A DNA stretch of 64,000 nt, from the NCBI GenBank assembly GCA_037039925.1, contig JAXRKP010001188.1:1-64000 (forward strand), given 5' to 3'. This DNA is from Doris montereyensis. Taxonomy: Eukaryota > Mollusca > Gastropoda > Nudibranchia > Dorididae. Below the pieces are notes generated by a model. That model had not been told where the DNA came from. It did no database searches and saw nothing but the letters and a program-made list of their open reading frames with translations. The translations under genes and the position numbers were made by a program. The number at the start of each line of letters is the position of its first letter. Position 1 is the first letter of the stretch. This document shows positions 26,601-35,895 of the stretch, piece after piece.

Positions 26601-29600
26601 TCCTCCTTCTCCTCATCCCTGTCCTCCTTCTCCTCCTCCTCATCCCTGTCCTGCTTCTCATCCCTGTCTTGCTCCTCCTTCTCCTCATCCCTGTCCTGCT
26701 TCTCTTTCTCCTCATCCCTGTCCTGCTTCTCCTCATCCATGTCTGCTTCTCTTTCTCCTCATCCCTGTCCTGCTTCTCCTTCTCCTCATCCCTGTCCTGC
26801 TTCTCCTTCTCCTCATCTGTCCTGCTTCTCCTTCTCCTCATCCCTGTCCTGCTTCTCCTCATCCCTGTACTGCTTCTCCTTCTCCTCATCCCTGTCCTTC
26901 TCCTCATCCCTGTCCTTCTCCTCATCCCTGTCCTTCTCCTCCTCATCCCTGTCCTGCTTCTCCTCATCTGTCCTGCATCCTTCTCCTCATCCCTGTCCTG
27001 CTCTCCTCACTTCTCCTCCTCATCCCTGTCCTGCTTCTCCTCATCCCTGTCCTGCTTCTCCTTCTCTTCCTCATCCCTGTCCTCTTCTCCTCATCCCTGT
27101 CCTGCTTCTCCTTCTCCTCATCCCTGTCCTGCTTCTCCTCATCCCTGTCCTTCTTCTCCCTTCTCCTCATCCTGTCCTGCTTCCTCATCCCTGTCCTGCT
27201 TCTCCTCTCCTCATCCCTGTCCTGCTCCTCCTCATCCCTGTCCTCTCCTCATCCTGTCCTGCTCCTCCTCATCCCTGTCCTCCCCTTCTCCTCATCCCTG
27301 TCCTGCTTCTCCTCATCCCTGTCCTGCTCCTCCATCCCTGTCCTGCTTCTCCTCCTCCTCATCCCTATCCTGCTTCTCCTTCTCCTCATCCCTGTCCTGC
27401 TCTCTCCTCATCTCTATCCTGCTCCTTCTCATCCCTCATCTCTCATCCTGTCCTTCTCCTTCTCCTCATCCTGTCCTGCTTCTCCTTCCTCCTCCATCCC
27501 TGTCCTGCTTCTCCTTCTCCTCATCCCTGTCCTGCTCCTCCTCATCCCTGTCCTCCTCCTCCCCATCCCTGTCCTGCTCCTTCTCCTCCTCCTCCCCATC
27601 CCCTGTTCTCCTCATGTCCTCCTCCCTTCCCTTCTCTCCTCCCATCCCTGTCCTGCTCCTCCCTCCCCATCCCTGTCCTCCTTCTCCCTCCCCATTCCTG
27701 TCCTGTTCTCCTCCTCATCCCTGTCCTCTCCTCATCCCTGTCCTTCCTACTCCTCATCCCTAATTCCTTCCTCCTCATCCCTGTCCTCCTCCTCCCCATC
27801 CCCATCCTGTCCTCCTCCTCCCCATCCCTGTCCTCCTCCTCCCCCATCCCTGTCCTCCTTCCATCCCTGTCCTCCTCCCACCAGCCTGTCCTCCTCCCCA
27901 TCCCTGTCCTGTTCCTCCTCCCCATCCCTGTCCTCCTCCTCCCCCATCCTGTCCTCCTCCTCTCCATCCCTGTCCTTCTCCTCCTCCCCATCCCTGTCCT
28001 GTTTCCTCCTCCTCATCCCTGTCCTCCTCCTCCTCCCCATCCCCTGTCCTCTCCTCCCCATCCCTGTCCTCCTCCTCCCCATCCCCTCCTCCCCATCTCT
28101 GTGCTCCTCTCCCATCCCTGTCCTCCTCCTCCCCATCCCTGTCCTCCTCCTCCCCATCCCTGTCCTCCTCCTCCCCATCCCTGTCCTCCTCCTCCTCATC
28201 CTGTGCTCCTCCTCCCCATCCCTGTCCTGTTTCCTCCCCCATCCCTGTCCTCCTCCTCCTCCATCCCTGTCTCTCCTCCCATCCTTCCTCTTCCTCCCCC
28301 ATCCCTGTCCTCCTCCTCCTCCCCATCCCTGTCCTGTTTCTCACTCCTCATCCCTGTCCTCTTCCTCCCCATCCCTGTCCTCCTCCTCCCCATCTGTCCT
28401 GTCCTCTTCTCCCCATCCCTGTCCTCCTTCCTCCCCCATCCCCTGTCCCTCTTCTCCCATCCCTGTCCTCTTCCTCCCCATCCTGTCCTCTTCCTCCCAT
28501 CCCTGTCCTCCTCCCATCCCTGTCCTCCTCCTCCCCATCCCTGTCCTCCTCCTCCCCATCCCTGTCCTCCTCATCCCTGTCCTCCTCCTCCCCATCCCTG
28601 TCCTCCTCCTCCCCATCCCTGTCCCCTCCTCCCATCCCACTGTCGTGTTCCTCCTCCTCATCCCTGTCCTCCTTCTCCTCATCCCTGTCCTGCTTCTCCT
28701 CATCCTCTCCTCATTTCTGTCCTGTTTCTCCTTCTCCTCATCCTGTCCTCCTCCTCATCCCTGTCCTGCTTTCCTCATTTCTGTCCTGCTTCTCCTCATC
28801 CCTGTCCTGCTTCTCCTCATCTGTCCTCCTTCTCCTCATCCCTGTCCTGCTTCTCTCATCCCTGTCCTGCTTCTCCTCATCCCTGTCCTCCTTCTCTCAT
28901 CCCTGTCCTGCTTCTCCTTTCTTCATCCCTGTCCTGCTTCTCCTCATCCCCTGTCCTGCTTTCTCCTTCTCTTCATCCCTGTCCTCCCCTTCTCCTCATC
29001 CCTGTCCTGCTTCTCCTTCTCCTCATCCCTGTCCTGCTTCTCCTTCTCCTCATCCCTGTCCTGCTTCTCCTTCTCCTCATCCCTGTCCTGCTTCTCCTTC
29101 TCCTCATCCCTGTCCTGCTTCTCTTTCTTCATCCCTGTCCTCCTTCTCCTCATCCCTGTCCTGCTTCTCCTTCTCCTCATCCCTGTCCTTCCCTGTCCTG
29201 CTCTCCTCCTCTCATCCCTGTCCTGCTTCTCCTCCTCCTCATCCCTGTCCTGCTTCTCTTTCTCCTCATCCTGTCCTGCTTCTCCTTCTCCTCATCCCTG
29301 TCCTGCTTCTCCTTCTCCTCATCCCTGTCCTGCTTCTCCTCCTCCTCATCCCTGTCCTGCTTCTCTTTCTCCTCATCCCTGTCCTGCTCCTCCTCATCCC
29401 TGTCCTGCTTCTCCTTCTCCTCATCTCTATCCTGCTTCTCCTTCTCCTCATCCCTGTCCTGCTTCTCCTCATCACTGTCCTCCTTCTCACTCATCCCTGT
29501 CCTGTTCCTCCTCATCCCTGTCCTGCTTCTCCTTCTCCTCATCCCTGTCCTGCTTCTCCTTCTCCTCATCCCCTGTCCTGCTTCTCCTCCTCCCTGACCT

Positions 29601-31300
29601 GCTTCTGCTCATCTTGACCTGCTTCTGCTCATCCCTGTCTTGCTTCTCCTCCTCCCTGTCTGCTTCTCATCCCTGTCTTGCTTCTCCTCATCCCTGTCCT
29701 GCTCGTCATCCCTGTCCTGCTTCTGCTCATCACTGTCTTGCTTCTCCTCCTCCCCTGTCCTGCTTCTGCTCATCACTGTCTTGCTTCTCCTCATCCCTGT
29801 CCTGCTTCTGCTCATCACTGTCTTGCTTCTCCTCCTCCCCTGTCCTGCTTCTGCTCATCACTGTCCTGCTTCTCCTCCTCCCTGACCTGCTTCTGCTCAT
29901 CCCTGACCTGCTTCTGCTCATCACTGTCCTGCTTCTCCTCATCCCTGTCCTGCTTCTCATCCCTGTCTTGCTTCTCCTCATCACTGTCCTGCTTCTACTC
30001 ATCCACTGTCCTGCTTTTCCTCATCCCTGTCCTCATTCTCCTCATCCCTGTCCTGCTTCTCCTCCTCCTCATCCCTGTCCTCCTTCTCCTCATCCCTGTC
30101 CTGCTCCTCCTCCTCGTCATCCCTGTCTTGCTTCTCCTCATCCCTGTCTTGCTCCTCCTCATCCTTATCCCTGTCCCGCTTCTCCTCATCCTTATCCCTG
30201 TCCTCCTTCTCCTCATCCCTGTCCTGCTTCTCCTTCTCTCATCCCTGTCCTGCTTCTCCTTCTCCTCATCCCTGTCCTGCTTCTCCTCATCCCTGTCCTG
30301 CTTCTTTCATCCCTGCTTTTCCTCATCCCTGTCCTGCTTCTCCTTCTCTCATCCTCATCCCTGTCCTCCTTCTCCTTCTCCTCATCCCTGTCCTGGTACT
30401 CCTCATCCCTGTCCTTCTCCTTCTCCTCATCCCTGTCCTGTTTCTCCTCATCCCTGTCCTGTTGCTCCTCATCCCTGTCCTGCTTCATCCCGTCTCCTCA
30501 TCCCTGCCCTGCTTCTCCTTCCTCCTCATCCCTGTCCTCCTTCTCCTCATCCCTGTCCTGCTTCTCCTTCTCCTCATAACTGTCCTGCTTCTCCTTCTCC
30601 TCATCCCTGTCCTGTTCCCTCTTCATCCCTGTCCTGTTTCTCCTCATCCCTGTCCTGTTCCTCTTCATCCCTGTCCTGTTTCTCCCTAATCCCTGTCCTC
30701 CTTCTCCTCATCCTGTCCTGCTTCTCCCCTTCTCCTCATCCCTGTCCTGTCCTCTTCATCCCTGTTCTGTTTCTCCTCATCCTGTCTGTTTCTCCTAATC
30801 CCTGTCCTGTTTCTCCTCATCCCTGTCCTGTTTCTCCTCATCCCTGTCCTGTTTCTCCTCATCCCTGTCCTGCTTCTCCTTCTCCTCATCCCTGTCCTGC
30901 TTCTCCTTCTCCTCATCCCTGTCCTGTTTCTCCTCATCCCTGTCCTGCTTCTCCTTCTCCTCATCCCTGTCCTGTTCCTCCTCATCCCTGTCCTGTTTCT
31001 CCTCATCCCTGTCCTGTTCCTCCTAATCCCTGTCCTGTTTCTCGTCATCCCTGTCCTGTTTCTCCTCATCCCTGTCCTGTTCCTCCTCATCCCTGTCCTC
31101 CTTCTCCTCATCCCTGTCCTGTTCCTCCTCATCCCTGTCCTGCTTCTCCTCATCCCTGTCCTGCTCCTCCTAATCCTTATCCCTGTCCCTTCTCCTCATC
31201 CCTGTCCTGTTTCTCCTCATCCCTGTCCTGCTCCTCCTAATCCCCTTATCCCTGTCCCGCTTCTCCTCATCCCTGTCTTGCTTCTCATCCTTATCCTGTT
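20640..31300. repeat. 10.7-kb pyrimidine-rich minisatellite (CATCCCTGTCCT core)
   Basis: The unit is CATCCCTGTCCT plus a variable C/T filler (cctcctccc, gcttctcct, gttcctcct, gcttctccttctcct), period about 18-24 bp, several hundred copies. Filler type changes in blocks: CTCCTCCC types at 20.9-22.5, 24-26 and 27.6-28.6 kb; GCTTCTCCTTCTCCT types at 22.5-24, 26-27.6 and 28.6-31.3 kb. The + strand has no stop codons, so all three frames stay open for thousands of codons, with the minus strand giving matching RRTGM/EEDRDG frames. It sits inside the TMX3 intron between 18989 and 32088. It is not a gene. Confidence 0.97.
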
Positions 31301-32087
31301 TCTCTACAGCTAACATTTGCCTTTCCTTTCTCTAAAGCTAACATTTGCCTTTCCTTTCTCTAAAGCTAACATTTGCCTTTCCTTTCTCTAAAGCTAACAT
31401 TTGCCTTTCCTTTCTCTACAGCTAACATTTGCCTTTCCTTTCTCTACAGCTAACATTTGCCTTTCCTTTCTCTACAGCTAACATTTGCCGTTCCTTTCTC
31501 AACAGCTAACATTTGCCTTTCCTTTCTCAACAGCTAACATTTGCATTTCCTTTCTCAACAGCTAACATTTGCCTTTCCTTTCTCTAACATTTGCCTTTCC
31601 TTTCTCAACAGCTAACATTTGCCTTTCCTTTCTCAACAGCTAACATTTGCCTTTCCTTTCTCAACAGCTAACATTTGCCTTTCCTTTCTCAACAGCTAAC
31701 ATTTGCCTTTCCTTTCTCAACACCTAACATTTGCCTTTCCTTTCTCAACTGCTAACATTTGCCTTTCCTTTCTCAACAGCTAACATTTGCCTTTCCTTTC
31801 TCAACAGCTAACATTTGCCTTTCCTTTCTCAACAGCTAACATTTGCCGTTCTTTTCTCAACAGCTAACATTTGCCTTTCCTTTCTCAACAGCTAACATTT
31901 GCCTTTCCTTTCTCAACAGCTAACATTTGCCGTTCTTTTCTCAACAGCTAACATTTGCCTTTCCTTTCTCAACAGCTAACATTTGCCTTTCCTTTCTCAA
32001 CAGCTAACATTTGCCGTTCCTTTCTCAACAGCTAACATTTGCCGTTCTTTTCTCAACAGCTAACATTTGCCTTTCCTTTCCCTACAG
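31301..32087 (+). repeat. 28-copy tandem array of a complete 3' splice site
   Basis: The unit is 28 bp: CTAAC, then atttgcctttcctttctc, then aaCAG. CTAAC fits the animal branch-point consensus, the middle is a pyrimidine tract and CAG is an acceptor, with about 24 bases from the presumed branch adenosine to the G. I count 28 CTAAC copies. About 25 keep an AG; losses include cacc at 31721 and actg at about 31748, and one unit near 31583 is shortened. The last copy ends ccctacag at 32087 and is the acceptor of TMX3 exon 32088-32153. Only that last AG keeps the frame: adding one or two units ends at TGA inside the exon, and adding three or more reads AGC TAA inside the array. Confidence 0.93.
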
Positions 32088-32153
32088 GCGTATGGTGGTT
32101 GGCTTCCTGATGAAATTTGGCGTTTGATTTTCGACATTTTATCCACAATTTTG
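32088..32153 (+). CDS. TMX3: TMX3 juxtamembrane lumenal exon
   Basis: This 66-base exon, phase 0 at both ends, is bounded by ccctacag| and TTTTG|GTAGGT. It encodes AYGGWLPDEIWRLIFDIL followed by STIL. TMX3 has a matching segment, a (A/Q)(Y/G)GG motif followed by an amphipathic stretch ending STI, directly between the last lumenal thioredoxin-like domain and the membrane helix. It joins in frame to the KEK end of exon 18803-18989 and to SIWQ of exon 33648. The acceptor is the last unit of a 28-copy splice-site array. Confidence 0.82.
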
Positions 32154-32187
32154 GTAGGTTTGCCAAGATGTTTCGGTTTGTTTTCCC

Positions 32188-32853
32188 CACGTTACACGAT
32201 CCACTGTCCTGTTGGTTAAAATGACGTATTACACGTACATGTTCTATGAACAAACACGATCCACTGTCTGTTGGTTAAAATGACGTATTACACGTACATG
32301 TTCTATGAACAAAACACGATCCACTGTCTGTTGGTTAAAATGACGTATTACACGTACATGTTCTATGAACAAAACACGATCCACTGTCTGTTGGTTAAAA
32401 TGACGTATTACACGTACATGTTCTATGAACAAAACACGATCCACTGTCTGTTGGTTAAAATGACATATTACACGTACATGTTCTATGAACATAACACGAT
32501 CCACTGTGTGTTGGTTATAATGACGTATTACACGTACATGTTCTATGAACATAACACGATCCACTGTGTGTTGGTTATAATGACGTATTACACGTACATG
32601 TTCTATGAACATAACACGATCCACTGTCTGTTGGTTAAAATGACGTATTACACGTACATGTTCTATGAACAAACACGATCCACTGTCTGTTGGTTATAAT
32701 GACGTATTACACTACATGTTCTATGAACATAACACGATCCACTGTGTGTTGGTTATAATGACGTATTACACGTACATGTTCTATGAACATAACACGATCC
32801 ACTGTCTGTTGGTTAAAATGACGTATTACACGTACATGTTCTGTGAACAAAAC
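32188..32853. repeat. 60-bp minisatellite, 11 copies
   Basis: Near-identical 60-bp units contain ACACGATCCACTGT, TTGGTTAAAATGACGTATTA and CACGTACATGTTCTATGAAC. Two subtypes (CTGTCTGTTGGTTAAAA and CTGTGTGTTGGTTATAA) are grouped. A 60-bp unit keeps 20-residue repeats in frame on both strands; these are not genes. Each unit holds a TGACGTA CRE-like half-site. Confidence 0.97.
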
Positions 32854-33117
32854 TAACTACTGGGGTAGCGAGACTGTGTGTGGAATTGGTTCATCAAGTC
32901 CTTCTGTCATATGTGTCTAGAAGTAGTTGGATCTGAAACGAATTAGGATCTGGACCAGTAAATTTACTTGTGTAGAAATCTACAAGTCTGTCAGATACTG
33001 TAAGATGTGCTTCAACGAAAGAAAGATACACAAATAAATGGATTCACATGTAATATAAATATAGTACTTTGCCAACCCCAAATGTAGATGTATCTGAAAA
33101 TAATCGAATTGATGAAT

Positions 33118-33523
33118 TAATGAAAGAATCATCAGTAGACTAAATTAATGAATAAATAAATAAACAATGAATATATAGATAAATAAATGAATGACTATAT
33201 GAATGAATGGATGAATGAATGAATAAATTAATTGATTAATTAACCACATAACCACTTAATTAATTGATAGATAAATGGATAACTCAATAATGAAAAACAT
33301 AAAAATAGTTTATTTATTAGTGCATTAATAAATAAAATCAATAAATTGTTTTAATAATGAATGAACTAATTTGAAAATGGGTTGATAAATTAAAGAATAA
33401 ATAAAGGAAGGAATAAATAAGTGAGTAAATCAATAAATAACTTAATTGATAAATTAATTAATTGAATAATAGATTTAATGAAAATGAATAGATGAATAAA
33501 GAAAGAAAGAAAGAAAGAAAGAA
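33118..33523. repeat. AT-rich AATA/AATG tetranucleotide repeat
   Basis: Degenerate aata, aatg and gaaa repeats form an A-rich stretch in the intron before exon 33648. It ends in a short (GAAA)n at about 33498-33523. The 32855-33117 segment before it is complex sequence without features I recognise. Confidence 0.85.
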
Positions 33524-33647
33524 ATATTGAAATACATAACAATTTTCCTGCGTCAGCTTAAAGCAATAAAATAACAAGTATATGTCTCCAATGCATGAGG
33601 TGTGAAGGTCCCCCTGTCTCCCCCCTCCCCCTTGGTGATGTCCACAG

Positions 33648-33855
33648 AGTATATGGCAGGCGTCTCGCTGGCTGTTTCTGTTGATGTTCGGCCTGCCCAC
33701 CGTCATCATCTCCATCGTTTGCTACAGCCTGTGCTGCATGGAGGCGGTCGATGACTTGAGGGACATCGACGACGAGTTCGATTCCGACGATGAGGATGAA
33801 CGTCCACCACCACCACCGTCCCTGCCCGAGGGAGCCAAGGAGTTGCCTTCTTATG
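33648..33855 (+). CDS. TMX3: TMX3 transmembrane and acidic cytosolic tail exon
   Basis: Acceptor tgtccacag| after a C/T-rich tract, and donor CTTATG|GTGAGT; 208 bases, phase 0 in and 1 out. Residues 8-31 of the exon product form one hydrophobic helix (WLFLLMFGLPTVIISIVCYS then LCCM) containing the FGLP..(I)SI.CY signature of TMX3. Before it, SIWQASR joins the STIL end of the previous exon. After it comes a cytosolic tail rich in Asp/Glu (DDLRDIDDEFDSDDEDE) and a five-proline run. This is the single type-I membrane anchor with lumen N-terminal and cytosol C-terminal. The last ~19 coding bases and the donor are copied into the following array. Confidence 0.9.
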
Positions 33856-35237
33856 GTGAGTGTGATTGAAAGTGGTTGCCTTCTTATGGTGAGTGTGATT
33901 GAAAGTAAAGGAGTTGCCTTCTTATGGTGAGTGTGATTGAAAGTAAAGGAGTTGCCTTATGGTGAGTGTGATTGAAAGTGAATGAGTTGCCTTCTTATGG
34001 TGAGTGTGATTGAAAGTAAAGGAGTTGTTATCTTCTTATGGTGAGTGTGATTTGAAAGATTGAATGAGTTGCCTTCTTATGGTGAGGTGTGATTGAAAGT
34101 AAAGGAGTTGCCTTCTTATGGTGAGTGTGATTGAAAGTGAAGGAGGTTAGGAGTTGTGATTGAAAGTAAAGGAGTTATCTTCTTATGGTGAGTGTGATTG
34201 AAAGTAATGGTGAGTGGATTTATCTTTCTTATGGTGAGTGTGATTGAAAGTAAATGGTGAGGGATTGAAAGTAAAGTTGCCTTCTTATGGTGAGTGTGAT
34301 TGAAAGTAAAGGAGTTGCCTTCTTATGGTGAGTGTGATTGAAAGTAAAGGAGTTGCCTTCTTATGGTGAGTGTGATTGAAAGTAAAGGAGTTGCCTTTTA
34401 TGGTGAGTGTGATTGAAAGTAAAGGAGTTGCTTTTTTATGGTGAGTGTGATTCTTATGGTGAGTGTGATTGAGTTGAAAGTAAAGGAGTTGCCTTCTTAT
34501 GGTGAGTGTGATTGAAAGTAAAGGAGTGATTGAGTGTGAAAGTAAAGGATTTAAAGGAGTTGCCTTCTTATGGTGAGTGTGATTGAAAGTAAAGGAGTTG
34601 CTTCTTCTTATGGTGAGTGTGATTGAGTGTGAAGTAAAAGGAGTTGCCTTCTTATGGTGAGTGTGATTGAAAGTAAAGGAGTTATCTTCTTATGGTGAGT
34701 GTGATTGAAAGTAAAGGGGTTATCTTCTTATGGTGAGTGTGATTGAAAGTGAATGAGTTGCCTTCTTATGGTGAGTGTGATTGAAAGTGAGTTGCCTTCT
34801 TATGGTGAGTGTGATTGTGAAGGAGTTGCCTTCTTATGGTGAGTGTGATTGAAAGTGATTGATTGAAAGTGAAGGAGTTGCCTTCTTATGGTGAGTGTGA
34901 TTGAAAGTGAATGAGTTGCCTTCTTATGGTGAGTGTGATTGAAAGTGAAGGAGTTGCCTTCTTATGGTGAGTGTGATTGAAAGTAAAGGAGTTGCCTTTT
35001 ATCAGTATGGTGAGTGTGATTGAAAGTAAAGGAGTTATCTTGAGTGTGATTTAAATGCTATGAGTGTGATTGAAAGTAAAGGAGTTGCTTTTATGCTATG
35101 TGATTGTGAGTGTGATTGATTGAAAGTAAAGGGGTTATCTTCTTATGGTGAGTGTGATTGAAAGTAAAGGAGTTATCTTCTTATGGTGAGTGTGATTGAA
35201 AGTGAAGGAGTTATTTTCTTATGGTGAGTGTGATTGA
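33837..35237 (+). repeat. ~33-copy tandem array of a 5' splice site with its exon end
   Basis: The 38-bp unit starts with exonic AAGGAGTTGCCTTCTTATG, then the donor GTGAGTGTGATTGAAAGT and a short link. The first copy is the real end of TMX3 exon 33648-33855. I count about 33 copies with TATGGTGAGTGTG; several are damaged (gtgaggtg at ~34083, gtgaggga at ~34256) or have lost the exonic half. Using any later donor would read GGT GAG TGT GAT TGA straight after the normal exon end, stopping four codons after the glycine-forming junction. So only the first donor gives the full tail. Confidence 0.93.
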
Positions 35238-35403
35238 ACGTGCTGGGCAATAGGCGGAGAAAAGTAGAGTGATGTGTGAGGGGGGGTGGGCGGCTATGCT
35301 TTTTTTATTTATTGTTATGTTATTGTTGTGTCATATTATAATATATCCTTTAATTGTTTCCTTTTGTTCCAAGATTTGTTGAAAATCGTAGTAGATCTTT
35401 GTT

Positions 35404-35680
35404 GGACTGAATGATGTTTGACATAAACCTTACATTCCCATCAGTTGGACTCAATGATGTTTGACATAAACCTTACATTCCCATCAGTTGGACTCAATGA
35501 TGTTTGACATAAACCTTACATTCCCATCAGTTGGACTCAATGATGTTTGACATAAACCTTACATTCCCATCAGTTGGATGGGGAAAGTGAGAAACATAAA
35601 CTTACATTCCCATCAGTTGGATAGTGAAAGTGAGAGACATAAACCTTACATTCCCATCAGTTGGATGGTGAAAGTGAGAG
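35404..35680. repeat. 43-bp minisatellite, ~6 copies
   Basis: The unit contains ATAAACCTTACATTCCCATC and AGTTGGACTCAATGATGTTT. Later copies swap the second half for ggatggtgaaagtgagagac. Confidence 0.93.
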
Positions 35681-35788
35681 ACATTCTAACAAGGCCTGTT
35701 GGTTGTTTGTCCGTTCACTCTAAACCAAAGGGAGCGAAAGTCTCTAATGATTATTATTCATATAACTTTTGTATACTTGGTATATTAG

Positions 35789-35832
35789 AGAGAGAGAGAC
35801 ACACACACACACATACACACACACACACACAC
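35789..35832. repeat. (AC)n microsatellite
   Basis: A gagagagaga run followed by (AC)n with one cat interruption, within the TMX3 intron. Confidence 0.95.
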
Positions 35833-35895
35833 TCATTCAGTAATGTCAATATAGTTACCACTTTTTTTCTTGTACTGAATGGTCGACTTCTAGGG

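Noticed and set aside
20578..30579. Open frame of more than 3300 codons (and overlapping ones of ~3000 and ~2300)
   Set aside because: Pure translation of the pyrimidine-rich minisatellite; all three frames are open because the unit lacks stop codons, and it lies inside a TMX3 intron.
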